Assembly: GCA_947174505.1 (NCBI GenBank)
Contig: CAMWJF010000001.1
Location: forward strand, 1-64,000
Reading direction: 5' to 3'
Length of the DNA stretch: 64,000 nt
Origin: an uncultured Lachnospiraceae bacterium
Lineage (GTDB): Bacteria > Bacillota > Clostridia > Lachnospirales > Lachnospiraceae
The position numbers were made by a program, and so were the translations under genes. The notes beneath the pieces were generated by a model. The model was not told where the DNA came from, ran no database searches, and saw nothing but the letters and a program-made list of their open reading frames with translations. Shown here piece after piece: positions 53,567 through 62,657 of this stretch (within the stretch, counting starts at the first letter, position 1; each line of letters begins with the position of its first letter).

Positions 53567-54590
53567 AGAAATCTTTTTGTTAGACTGCACATTGCGCGAT
53601 GGCGGATTTGCCTTGGAAGGCGAAGCGAAACAGCAGTTTACTTATTCGGAAGAAGCGAGAACCAGTATAGCGCAAAATCTGACCGACGGTTTTGTGGATA
53701 TGATAGAGCTGGGTACGATTGAAATAGGAGAAATGAATAAGAGAGGATTTTCTGTTTTCCCGGATATGGATGAAATATCGGCATTGATACCCTTAAATGC
53801 CCGTAGCAATCAGATATATGCAGTGTTTTTTAGGGGACCGGATATTCCGCTTGATTTATTGCCAGATTGGGATGAGACGCGGTGTCGTCTTATCAGACTT
53901 GGCGTTCGGTATTCCGAAATGGAAAAGTCGCTGGAGTATTGCAGAAAATTATGTGAAAAAGGTTATTTTGTTTCAATCCAGCCGATAGTGACCATGCGAT
54001 ATACGGATGAAGAGCTGGACCGGGTTATTAAAGCGGCAAATGAGATGAATGCGTATGCAGTTTATTTCGTAGACTCATATGGTGCAATGTACCGTGAAGA
54101 TGTGGTAAGGATATTTAAAAAATACGACGAAGGATTACATCCTGATATAAAAATCGGCTTTCATGCGCACAACAACATGGGTCTGGCATCTTCAAATGTA
54201 ATGCATATGCTTTCAGAAAATAGCAGCAGGGATGTTATTATAGATGCCTGCTGTATGGGTATGGGGCAGGGAGCTGGTAATCTGCAGACAGAAGTGATTG
54301 CCGCGTATCTGAATAAAAAATACAACAAAAATTATGGTTTTGCTGAAATCTTGAGAGTATGCGACAGTGTTGGAAAATTTTGGAAGGATAACTTATGGGG
54401 ATACTCTGTGGCAGCAATGATTCCGGCGGTTTATGGTGTGGCATATAAATATGGACTGGTGCTTAGGAACGAATATAACTGTTCCTATGAAGATATTGCC
54501 AGGATATTGCAGCGTATTTCGGATGAAATGAAGCACCGTTATACGAAGAATAATTTAGAAATATTGATGAAGGAATTAGATGTCAAATGA
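53559..54590 (+). CDS. HMGL/DRE-TIM family aldolase
   Basis: A 343-residue TIM-barrel enzyme of the HMG-CoA lyase/isopropylmalate synthase/4-hydroxy-2-oxovalerate aldolase superfamily. Metal-site motifs are LDCTLRDGGF near the start and GFHAHNNMGLASSN; the MGMGQGAGNLQTE loop follows. The family makes or breaks C-C bonds next to a 2-oxo or acyl group. It overlaps both neighbours (8 bp and 4 bp) and precedes a TPP enzyme, so it probably supplies or processes the carbon unit used for sugar branching. It is not part of the known yersiniose set. Confidence 0.82.
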   Translation: MNKEIFLLDCTLRDGGFALEGEAKQQFTYSEEARTSIAQNLTDGFVDMIELGTIEIGEMNKRGFSVFPDMDEISALIPLNARSNQIYAVFFRGPDIPLDLLPDWDETRCRLIRLGVRYSEMEKSLEYCRKLCEKGYFVSIQPIVTMRYTDEELDRVIKAANEMNAYAVYFVDSYGAMYREDVVRIFKKYDEGLHPDIKIGFHAHNNMGLASSNVMHMLSENSSRDVIIDACCMGMGQGAGNLQTEVIAAYLNKKYNKNYGFAEILRVCDSVGKFWKDNLWGYSVAAMIPAVYGVAYKYGLVLRNEYNCSYEDIARILQRISDEMKHRYTKNNLEILMKELDVK

Positions 54591-56272
54591 AGGTATCGCA
54601 GTATTTGGTGAAAAAACTGGTTGAATATAAGGTTACGGATGTTTTTGGAATCCCCGGCGGAGTTATACTGGATTTCATTTATGAACTGGACAAGGACGAA
54701 AATATAGACGTTCATCTCAGTTATCACGAGCAGGCTGCGGCTTATGCAGCCTGCGGATATGCGCAAAGATCGGGAAGACTTGGAGTAGCGTACGCTACCA
54801 AAGGTCCCGGAGTGACTAATATGATGACTGCGATAGCGGAAGCGTATTATGATTCCCTGCCGGTGTTATATATAACGGCTCATTCACAGAAAGCCTTGCG
54901 GCGGGAATTGCGGATCGAGGAAGAGCAGGAAATGGATCACGTGAGACTGGTGCGTGATATAACCAAATACGCAAAAAGAATCGATGCAGTTGGCGAGGTG
55001 GCGGAAGCTGTAAATGCCGGGTGTAGGGCGGCTGTTTCGGGCAGAAAGGGCCCGGTGCTGCTGGATTTTTCTGCAAGAATACTTAAAAGTGAAATAGAGT
55101 TTCCGGGGGAACATGAAGGTAAACCCGATAGTGCAGATCATGAGGCACCGGATGTCTGCATTAACAATATATTGACAAGCTTGCGGGAGTCTGCAAGACC
55201 GGTGTTTTTATTAGGCGACGGAGTAAGACTGTCTAAAACAGAAGAAACAATAGCAAAGTTATCCGAAAAGATGGATATTCCAATGCTATCCAGTAGATTT
55301 TCTCAGGATATTGTCGGCGGGCATGAGAACTATTTTGGATATATAGGGAGTCATGGATTAAGATATAGTAATTTTATTCTGTCAAAAACCGATTGCATCA
55401 TTTCATTCGGAAACAGAATGGCATTTCAGACAGAATCTGAGAGTTTTAAACCTATTGTTGAAGGGGCTAAAATCATTCGCCTTGATATTGATGAACAGGA
55501 GCTACAAAGGGATATTCCGGGTTCATCCGGCTACCGTGTTGATCTTAAGGAACTGATTCCGGAACTAGTGCAGACCGCAGTCCCACGTAAATCATTTGAG
55601 TGGTTGCGCATATGCCATAAATTGAAGGACGAGTTGAAAGATTATGATATGAATCCTGCGATTATGAAACTTTCGTGTCTGATAGATATGTTAAACGAGG
55701 ATGAAACACTGGTTTGTGATATAGGAAATAATGAGTTGCTGGTCTCAAGAGCGTATGCCGTTTCCGGCAATGGAAAAAACCTGATGCACTCTAAGGCATT
55801 TAAGACAGTCGGTTCCGCCATAGGAAAGGCGATCGGAGCGTATTATGCGAGTCGGAAAAGGGTTATGTGTATAGCCGGGGATCAGGGAATGCAGTTTAAT
55901 ATACAGGAGTTACAATACATAAGCAGTAATCAACTGCCTATAGTAATTGTTATCTGTAACAACAATGCTTCTGAAATGTTGAAAGACAGTGAGCGTAAAC
56001 AAGGTTATACATATGAACTGCATACGACATTAAACAGCGGTTACAGCCATCCGAATTTTAAAAAAATCGCGGATGCGTACGGTATAAAGTATATGGCAGC
56101 CAGACCATCCGCTGATGGAACGATTGAGATGCTGGACAATGAACCGCAGATAATTGAAATATTTCTTGACGGACAATGCGGGATACAGCAGCATCTGCCA
56201 AAGGGATATCCGTGTCAAATGTTTCTTCCTCAAATTAGCAAGGATCTTTACAGTTATTTGGATAATTTATAG
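54587..56272 (+). CDS. Acetolactate-synthase-like TPP enzyme 1
   Basis: A 561-residue thiamine-diphosphate enzyme with the three usual domains. The catalytic Glu is E48 in YHEQAAAYA. The cofactor motif is AGDQGMQFNIQE followed about 25 residues later by CNNN. The GPGVTNMMT loop is also present. YerE, a homologue, decarboxylates pyruvate and adds a two-carbon unit to C4 of a CDP-4-keto-3,6-dideoxyhexose. The genes around it (rfbH, rfbG, rfbF) make such an acceptor. Its start overlaps the aldolase stop as ATGA. The true 2-oxo acid donor is not known. Confidence 0.85.
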   Translation: MKVSQYLVKKLVEYKVTDVFGIPGGVILDFIYELDKDENIDVHLSYHEQAAAYAACGYAQRSGRLGVAYATKGPGVTNMMTAIAEAYYDSLPVLYITAHSQKALRRELRIEEEQEMDHVRLVRDITKYAKRIDAVGEVAEAVNAGCRAAVSGRKGPVLLDFSARILKSEIEFPGEHEGKPDSADHEAPDVCINNILTSLRESARPVFLLGDGVRLSKTEETIAKLSEKMDIPMLSSRFSQDIVGGHENYFGYIGSHGLRYSNFILSKTDCIISFGNRMAFQTESESFKPIVEGAKIIRLDIDEQELQRDIPGSSGYRVDLKELIPELVQTAVPRKSFEWLRICHKLKDELKDYDMNPAIMKLSCLIDMLNEDETLVCDIGNNELLVSRAYAVSGNGKNLMHSKAFKTVGSAIGKAIGAYYASRKRVMCIAGDQGMQFNIQELQYISSNQLPIVIVICNNNASEMLKDSERKQGYTYELHTTLNSGYSHPNFKKIADAYGIKYMAARPSADGTIEMLDNEPQIIEIFLDGQCGIQQHLPKGYPCQMFLPQISKDLYSYLDNL

Positions 56273-56288
56273 AAGGGAGAGATAGGGA

Positions 56289-56843
56289 ATGGGTGAATTT
56301 ATATTTAGCGAGTCAGATTTGGAAGATGTTGTACTGATATCTCCAAAGCAGTTTTCGACTGAAAGCGGCAGCTTCGAAAAGAATTACGAAAAGAGCATAT
56401 ATGAGTCAAACGGCATTACTTTTGAGATCACAGAGGAATATAAAATTGTGTCGGACAGAGGAGTATTGCGGGGGATTCATTTTCAAGATCCCAAACCGCA
56501 GTCGCGGCTGGTTACAGTAACGGAAGGCGAAGCGATGGTGGTTGTTGTTGATCTGAGAAAGGATTCCGGTCAGGTAGGGAAATGGAAATCATATCTGGTA
56601 AATAAGCAGAATAAACTCTGCTTACTGATTCCGGAGGGATTCGGTCTGGGAACACTTACGATGGAAGATAGGACAGTAATTGAGGTAAAGTGCAGCGGAA
56701 TGTATTTTGGAGAGAACAGTTCCGGAATCCGATACGATGATGAAGATTTAAATATTAATTGGGGCGCAGAAAAAATTGACGGTATTCATATTTCGGAAAA
56801 AGATAAAAAGCTGATGTCTTTCCGCGAGTATATGGGACAGTAA
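56289..56843 (+). CDS. RmlC-like cupin sugar epimerase
   Basis: A 184-residue single-domain cupin. VLRGIHFQDPKPQSRLVTV has the RG-x-H-FQ block with the catalytic His of RmlC-type 3,5-epimerases, and MVVVVDLRKDS matches the next conserved strand. CSGMYFGENSSGIRYDD lies at the usual Tyr region. Given CDP-sugar genes around it, an AscE-like C5 epimerase of CDP-4-keto-3,6-dideoxyglucose is more likely than dTDP-rhamnose synthesis. AGAAGGGAGAGATAGGG precedes the ATG. Confidence 0.82.
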   Translation: MGEFIFSESDLEDVVLISPKQFSTESGSFEKNYEKSIYESNGITFEITEEYKIVSDRGVLRGIHFQDPKPQSRLVTVTEGEAMVVVVDLRKDSGQVGKWKSYLVNKQNKLCLLIPEGFGLGTLTMEDRTVIEVKCSGMYFGENSSGIRYDDEDLNINWGAEKIDGIHISEKDKKLMSFREYMGQ

Positions 56844-56887
56844 ATGTCTGTACTGCAACCGGCTGCAGAAGAAAGGTAGAAGGAACG

Positions 56888-57946
56888 TTGCGATATAATA
56901 ATTTACATAGCTTCTATAAGGGCAAAAAGGTATTAGTTACAGGACATACAGGATTTGTGGGTTCTTGGTTATGCCTGGTACTTGATTACATGGGAGCGGA
57001 AGTAACTGGCTTTTCGTTAGAGGAAGAAAGCAATTCTCTGTACGAAAAAATAAAGAAGGATTTTAAACTGGTAAATTATTATGGTGACTTGAGAAATATA
57101 GATGAAATACGCAAATGCATGGAAATAAGCCAACCGGATATCGTATTTCACTTGGCGGCTTTCGGATTTATAAAAGAGTGCAGAAATGATCCATATACCG
57201 CTTTTTTTTCCAATGTAATGGGAACCGTGAATTTGTTTGAAGTTATCAGGGAAAATCAAAGCGTTAAAGATATTGTGGTGGCGAGCAGCGATAAGGTATA
57301 TCGAAACGATGACACAGCGACTCAATTATTTAATGAAGAGAACCCGTTAGGCGGAAGTGATCCGTATTCCAGCAGTAAAACCTGTGAAGATCTGATTGTG
57401 CAATCGTATTATGATACTTATTTAAAGATCCGCGGTAAGAGTGTAACAATACTTCGTCCGAGCAATATTGTAGGAGGAGGCGACCATAACGTTTCCAGAT
57501 TAATACCGTCTATTATATGCAGTATAGAGAACAATCAGGAAATAGAAATCAGGAATCCGGAGGCTGTTCGTCCTTGGCAGTACATACTGGATGCGGTTGA
57601 CGCCTATGTGGTGACAGCAGCGAAGGCGTGGAATACCGGCGCCATACAAATTTATAATATCGGACCGACGCCGGAGAATATAAAAAGTGTGGGCGAAATA
57701 GTTGAGATTTTGATAAAGTCGTCCGGGAAAACTGGGAGTGTGCATTTAGCGGTTTCCGATTCGCAGTCATCAATAGAGAAGAGATATTTGGGACTGGATA
57801 TAGAAAAAATAAAAGAAGAGATAGGGTGGGAACCAAATAAAGGTTTGGAGCAAACGATTGGCGATACATATGATTTTTATAAACAGTGGGAACATGGGAA
57901 TTCCTATCAGTTATGCCGGAAGTATATAGAAAAATATTATGAATAA
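56888..57946 (+). CDS. rfbG: CDP-glucose 4,6-dehydratase
   Basis: A 352-residue SDR that converts CDP-glucose to CDP-4-keto-6-deoxyglucose. Marks: KKVLVTGHTGFVGSWL, HLAAFGFIKECRNDP, SSDKVY and YSSSK with the Tyr-Lys pair, and VRPWQYILDAVDAY, typical of RfbG. Length fits. The start is a TTG at 56888 after AGAAGGAA; no ATG fits the N-terminal strand. The TPP enzyme 2 gene follows within 20 bp. Confidence 0.92.
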   Translation: MRYNNLHSFYKGKKVLVTGHTGFVGSWLCLVLDYMGAEVTGFSLEEESNSLYEKIKKDFKLVNYYGDLRNIDEIRKCMEISQPDIVFHLAAFGFIKECRNDPYTAFFSNVMGTVNLFEVIRENQSVKDIVVASSDKVYRNDDTATQLFNEENPLGGSDPYSSSKTCEDLIVQSYYDTYLKIRGKSVTILRPSNIVGGGDHNVSRLIPSIICSIENNQEIEIRNPEAVRPWQYILDAVDAYVVTAAKAWNTGAIQIYNIGPTPENIKSVGEIVEILIKSSGKTGSVHLAVSDSQSSIEKRYLGLDIEKIKEEIGWEPNKGLEQTIGDTYDFYKQWEHGNSYQLCRKYIEKYYE

Positions 57947-57964
57947 TCGTGCGAAAGGAAAATT

Positions 57965-59716
57965 ATGACAACTTCAGAGTACATTTTTAAATTTTTATAT
58001 GAATGCGGATGCAAGAATGTTTATATGGTGTCCGGAAGTTCGGCTATGTGGCTGACAGATGCTTTACAGCGCAATAAAAATCTGAATGCGGTATGTTGTA
58101 ATCATGAACAGGCGGCAGCCATGTCGGCGGACGGATATGGCAGAGTCAACGGGATACCCGGTGCGTGTCTGGTCACAATAGGTCCGGGTGCGACAAATGC
58201 GGTTACAGGAGTGGCGCAGGCATATCTGGACTCGTCCCCTATGTTTATTATTTCAGGACAGGCTAACTCAAGATTGCTGAAGTATGCCTCAGAGACAGGG
58301 ATAAGGCAGCAGGGCTGCCAAAGTATAAATTTAGAGCCGATGGTGAGACCCATTACAAAATATTTTGCTGCCGTAATGGACGCAGATGATATACCGCAAA
58401 TAATGCATGACGCATATTATGCGGCCATGGAGGGAAGACGGGGACCAGTGTGGATTGACGTTCCGATTGATATTCAGAATCAACAGGTATCGGAAACATG
58501 TATTGCACAAGCTTCCAAAAGGCAAATTGTCAGTACGCCGTTTCATACTTCGGATGTGGATAAGGTGGTCGAATTAATTAGAAATGCCCAAAAACCGTTA
58601 ATTTTAGCGGGATATGGAATTAGAAGTTCGAATGCCGTATCGATAATGGGGAAAATTTGTGAGATATGTGATATACCTGTTGTCACATCCAGAGGCGGGC
58701 TGGATATTATTGCGTCGGACTCGCCGTATTATGTGGGGCGTCCGGGAAGCTATGGGGATAGGGCATCTCATTTTGCGATACAGGAAGCGGATCTGCTATT
58801 GATTCTGGGTTCAAGGCTGTCTATTTCTACTATAGGCTATTATCCGGCAAAGTTTGGTAAAAATGCGATAAAAGTTATGGTAGATATAGATGAAAAAGAA
58901 CTGAATAAAGAGGAAGTGCCAGTTGCATACAAAATAAGGGCGGATTTATCGGAATTTCTTGAAGCCTTATATGAAAAACTGAAAAATAGAAAATTATTAC
59001 ACAGTGACTGGTTAAAGCATTGTATGGAATATAAGCAACTGTATCCAACCGTATCTCCAAGCTATAAGTTAGAGGAGCCGTTGAATGAGTATTATGTAAC
59101 AAGCATCATTTCTGAATGTGCTCCTGAATCTGCCAATATTATTGTGGATACCGGAAGTGTATGCAACATAGTTTCACAAAGCTGGAAAATAAAAATGGAT
59201 CAAAGATATCTGATATCGGGAGGGCTTTCCTGCATGGGATTTTGGGCAACGGCAATGGGAGCATTTCAAAAGGACAGAGCATTGATTGCGTTATCTGGAG
59301 ATGGAAGCACCCAGATGAATATACAGGAATTTGCGACAATTAAATACTATCAGATTCCTGTTAAGCTGTTTATATATAACAATAATGGCTATATGCTGAT
59401 CAGACATAATCAACATAACTATATGAATGACAGATTTCTGGGAGTCGGACCAGACAGTGGAGTTCAGACACCGAATTTTTGCAAGGTGGCTGATGCATAC
59501 GGCATAGAAGCGGTCTATATAGACAATTTGGTGGAACTAAGGGATAAGGTTAAATATGTTATGGAATCCGACCAGCCTGTAATATGTGAGATTATATGTC
59601 AGGAATTTGCGCCCATCGTGCCGAGAATAGCGTCAAGAGTTATGCCGGACGGTTCTTTGAAGGCAGCCGAATTTGAAGACTTATTTCCTTTTTTAGATGA
59701 GGAGGGAATTGGATGA
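57965..59716 (+). CDS. Acetolactate-synthase-like TPP enzyme 2
   Basis: A 583-residue thiamine-diphosphate enzyme, a distant paralogue of the one at 54.6 kb. The catalytic Glu is E48 in NHEQAAAMSADGYGR. The cofactor motif is SGDGSTQMNIQE followed by YNNNGY. GPGATNAVTGVAQAYLDSSP matches the acetolactate synthase fold closely. It is also YerE-like in context. The presence of two such enzymes suggests two carboligations, two donors, or a heteromer. Its stop overlaps rfbF as ATGA. Confidence 0.86.
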   Translation: MTTSEYIFKFLYECGCKNVYMVSGSSAMWLTDALQRNKNLNAVCCNHEQAAAMSADGYGRVNGIPGACLVTIGPGATNAVTGVAQAYLDSSPMFIISGQANSRLLKYASETGIRQQGCQSINLEPMVRPITKYFAAVMDADDIPQIMHDAYYAAMEGRRGPVWIDVPIDIQNQQVSETCIAQASKRQIVSTPFHTSDVDKVVELIRNAQKPLILAGYGIRSSNAVSIMGKICEICDIPVVTSRGGLDIIASDSPYYVGRPGSYGDRASHFAIQEADLLLILGSRLSISTIGYYPAKFGKNAIKVMVDIDEKELNKEEVPVAYKIRADLSEFLEALYEKLKNRKLLHSDWLKHCMEYKQLYPTVSPSYKLEEPLNEYYVTSIISECAPESANIIVDTGSVCNIVSQSWKIKMDQRYLISGGLSCMGFWATAMGAFQKDRALIALSGDGSTQMNIQEFATIKYYQIPVKLFIYNNNGYMLIRHNQHNYMNDRFLGVGPDSGVQTPNFCKVADAYGIEAVYIDNLVELRDKVKYVMESDQPVICEIICQEFAPIVPRIASRVMPDGSLKAAEFEDLFPFLDEEGIG

Positions 59717-60489
59717 AGGTTGTAATTTTAGCAGGAGGAAGGGGCTCCAGATTAAGCGAAGAAACACATCTTAAGCCGAAACCAATGGTAGAAATCGGGA
59801 GCAATCCCATACTTTGGCATATTATGAAAATCTATTCGTATTATGGGTTTAATGATTTTGTCATTTGCTGTGGATATAAGGGTGAGATGATAAAGGACTA
59901 TTTTATAAATTACTATATGCGCACATCTGATTTAACGATTGATATGAGCAATAATTCGGTTGAAGTACATAAAAAAGCAGACGAGCCCTGGAAAGTCACA
60001 CTTGTGGACACCGGTGCGGAAACAAATACGGCAGGGCGGGTTATGGGGGTTAGAAAATATTTGGATAGCGGACCGTTTATGTTGACATATGGTGATGGTA
60101 TTTCAAATGTGGATATTAATTCAGTTCTAAAATTTCATAGACAAAATGGTAAAGTTGCTACCATCACTGCGGCAAAACCGGCGGGCAGATGGGGCACTAT
60201 CCAGATTTCTGAGAGTAACGGCACAGTAGAAACCTTTCAGGAAAAAAATAAAACAAAGGAGTCATGGGTTAATTCGGGGTTTGCTATATTTGAACAAAAA
60301 ATATTTGATTATCTGACTGATGAGAGCCAGCAACTTGAAAAGGAACCCTATGATAAACTCGTTGCAGATGGAGAAATAGATGCATATAAGCATCTGGGCT
60401 TTTGGCATGCCATGGATACAGTCAATGATCGCGCCGTTTTAGAAGAGTATTGGAATAGCGGTAAAGCACCGTGGAAATTATGGATGTGA
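59713..60489 (+). CDS. rfbF: Glucose-1-phosphate cytidylyltransferase
   Basis: A 258-residue nucleotidyltransferase making CDP-glucose from CTP and glucose-1-phosphate. AGGRGSRLSEETHLKPKPMV is the CTP-binding signature, and the LTYGDGISNVDI, RWGTIQ and WVNSGF motifs are typical of RfbF. It is the first enzyme of the CDP-dideoxyhexose route encoded in this cassette. The start overlaps the previous stop. Confidence 0.95.
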   Translation: MKVVILAGGRGSRLSEETHLKPKPMVEIGSNPILWHIMKIYSYYGFNDFVICCGYKGEMIKDYFINYYMRTSDLTIDMSNNSVEVHKKADEPWKVTLVDTGAETNTAGRVMGVRKYLDSGPFMLTYGDGISNVDINSVLKFHRQNGKVATITAAKPAGRWGTIQISESNGTVETFQEKNKTKESWVNSGFAIFEQKIFDYLTDESQQLEKEPYDKLVADGEIDAYKHLGFWHAMDTVNDRAVLEEYWNSGKAPWKLWM

Positions 60490-60522
60490 CTTTATAAAAA
60501 AGGAAATGAAAGGAATGAGAAA

Positions 60523-61620
60523 ATGATATTAAGGGCAAAGACAAAAAATCTGTTTTCTGGAAAGGAATTGACGTTAAGGCAAAAGGAGAATTCTAAATTA
60601 AATTTGACAGAACTTGAAGACGGGAAAACGATACTACAGTCTTATCCAAGGAGATTGGTGCTGGAATTAACAAATGCATGCAATTTGAACTGCGTAATGT
60701 GCGGACGAAATGCGGCAAATTTTAAACCGACTGTTTTCGACATGGAAAACTTTTACAGTTTGGAACCACTGATGGATGTAGCGGAAGAGGTAACGCTGAT
60801 GGGGTGGGGGGAACCAACGATTCATCCTCATTTCATAGAAATGCTTGAAATTATAAATAGGCATAGCGCGAGAAAATATTTCTGTTCAAACGGGATGAAC
60901 CTAAAGAAGATTAAGAATGCAATCTTTGATTATAATGTAGATGTTTTTGCGATTAGCCTTGACGGAGCGACAGAGGAAACCAATTCAAGGATTAGGCGTG
61001 GTTCAAATATTAATGAAATTACGAAAGATTTGAAGGATATTGTAAGAATGAAGAAGGAGCGCGGATTGAAATATCCGTGGATTAACTTTGTTTTCTGCGC
61101 TATGAATTCCAATATTCATGAACTGCCGGAACTTATTCGGTTAGCGGCTGAAATAGGTATTGAGGAGGTTAAGGTTGTTTATCTTACCGTTTTTGAGGAA
61201 ACTTTATTGAATGAGACTTTGTGGGGACATGAGGATAAAGTTAAGGTTTTTTTTGAAGAAGCAATAACAGTCGGTGAAGAGTTGGGAATCATATTAAAAT
61301 TGCCTCACTATATAGGTGAAGATGAGGCGGGTGATAAATTACATAAGGACTGCTTTGTAACTTGGAGAGACTTTTTTGTGGGTTCGGACGGTTATGTGAG
61401 ACCGTGCATGTCAACGCCTATTCAGTTCTTTGAATATGATAGAGATAAAGATTTTGTAGAGATGTGGAATGCTTTGGAGTATCAAAAATATAGGGAAAAC
61501 GTAAATGATCAGGCTGCAATGGATTTCCCGTGTAAAAGATGCTATCAATCATCACATTGTAACTGGAATTTGAGACAGTCATTTATTCAGGTAGGGGAGA
61601 TGTTTTCGCCGGATTGGTAA
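60523..61620 (+). CDS. Radical SAM/SPASM-domain protein
   Basis: A 365-residue protein. The radical SAM cluster motif is C53-x3-C57-x2-C60 in NACNLNCVMC, followed by MGWGEPTIHP (glycine-rich SAM site). The C-terminus has a SPASM-like set of Cys residues: one in KDCFVTW, one in YVRPCMSTP, and CKRCYQSSHC. Such proteins modify peptides or sugars by radical chemistry. Being next to rfbF and an acyltransferase, it may dehydrate, epimerise or methylate-prepare a sugar of this glycan, as DesII-type enzymes do, but the substrate is unknown. Confidence 0.83.
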   Translation: MILRAKTKNLFSGKELTLRQKENSKLNLTELEDGKTILQSYPRRLVLELTNACNLNCVMCGRNAANFKPTVFDMENFYSLEPLMDVAEEVTLMGWGEPTIHPHFIEMLEIINRHSARKYFCSNGMNLKKIKNAIFDYNVDVFAISLDGATEETNSRIRRGSNINEITKDLKDIVRMKKERGLKYPWINFVFCAMNSNIHELPELIRLAAEIGIEEVKVVYLTVFEETLLNETLWGHEDKVKVFFEEAITVGEELGIILKLPHYIGEDEAGDKLHKDCFVTWRDFFVGSDGYVRPCMSTPIQFFEYDRDKDFVEMWNALEYQKYRENVNDQAAMDFPCKRCYQSSHCNWNLRQSFIQVGEMFSPDW

Positions 61621-61670
61621 AAGTATATGTGTCGTAATTTTGAAATTATCAGATATTAAAGGGGGTATCC

Positions 61671-62597
61671 GTGTTTGCTTTCGAAAAATTATGCATTGAT
61701 AAACTGGATAGAATGCTGATGTATGTAAACGGCAGGAATATCTATATCTGGGGCGCGGGAAATGGCGGCGCTATACTTGAAAAAGTGCTATGTGACCATC
61801 ATGTTCCAGTGGTCGGATTTATAGATAGGCGGGCCGAAGAAATGGAGGAATATCTTGGTTATCCTGTAAAAATTTCAAGGGAAACGAACCCAAGGCGCGA
61901 TTACATTATCGTTGCGGTTATAGGATATGATAGCGGAATATCGGATGAACTGGAGCTGTTGGGTTATACGGTGAAGGATTGCTTTTACGTGTCAGAAAAT
62001 ACAGCCTGTCATACCGAGGATATTATGTACAGAGGGTGCAGGGTAGGGAGGTATACATATGGATATCGGGAATTACTAGAATATTATCCCATTGCAGAGT
62101 CGATTGGGAGATACTGTTCCATTAACGGAACTGCTAAAATTTGGAATAACCATTCATTAGACTGTGTAACGACGAGCCCATTTCTGGATAATTTAAGCTT
62201 TTATGCATGGGAACAACATGACATACGATGGGGATATATAAAAAAATATGGTAGACACAGAGACAATGCAGCATTTGAGAATAGCGAGTTAAGGGATAAC
62301 AGACCGGTGGTTATTGGAAATGATGTTTGGATCGGGGCAAATGTCTGTATTCTTCCAGGGGTTCGTGTCGGGGATGGGGCCGTGATCGCTGCGGGCGCAG
62401 TAGTAACGAAAGATGTCGCACCGTATGCAATTGTGGGAGGCGTTCCGGCTAAGGTGATTCGATATCGGTTTAGTCCGGAGGAGATACATACACTTCTTAA
62501 AATCAGGTGGTGGGACTGGTCGGTTGAAAAGGTGGAAAGAAATATTGAATTATTATATGATCCAGTCAGATTTATGACTACGTTTTTAAATGTGTAG
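61671..62597 (+). CDS. NeuD-like Rossmann domain fused to CatB-type O-acetyltransferase
   Basis: A 308-residue protein. Residues 15-110 form a nucleotide-binding module ([29 protein letters not shown]). The rest is a left-handed beta-helix acetyltransferase: [25 protein letters not shown] with the catalytic His, [16 protein letters not shown] and [16 protein letters not shown], then the KIRWWDWS tail typical of CatB/Vat enzymes. It probably O- or N-acetylates a sugar of the glycan with acetyl-CoA. The start is GTG 61671, 5 nt after GGGGGT. Confidence 0.85.
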   Translation: MFAFEKLCIDKLDRMLMYVNGRNIYIWGAGNGGAILEKVLCDHHVPVVGFIDRRAEEMEEYLGYPVKISRETNPRRDYIIVAVIGYDSGISDELELLGYTVKDCFYVSENTACHTEDIMYRGCRVGRYTYGYRELLEYYPIAESIGRYCSINGTAKIWNNHSLDCVTTSPFLDNLSFYAWEQHDIRWGYIKKYGRHRDNAAFENSELRDNRPVVIGNDVWIGANVCILPGVRVGDGAVIAAGAVVTKDVAPYAIVGGVPAKVIRYRFSPEEIHTLLKIRWWDWSVEKVERNIELLYDPVRFMTTFLNV

Positions 62598-62657
62598 TAG
62601 AGCAGGGGGAGAATAATTATGAGTGGAAGCATCCCCAAATAGCGGAGGAGATATCAG

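Noticed and set aside
56289-56843. rmlC for dTDP-rhamnose
   Set aside because: It lies among CDP-sugar genes, 43 kb from rmlD, and the sequence is diverged; an AscE-like role fits better, though rmlC cannot be fully excluded.
54587-59716. Ordinary acetolactate synthase genes for branched amino acids
   Set aside because: No ilvN, ilvC or ilvD is nearby, and both genes are interleaved with CDP-sugar genes with overlapping stops, which points to sugar branching.
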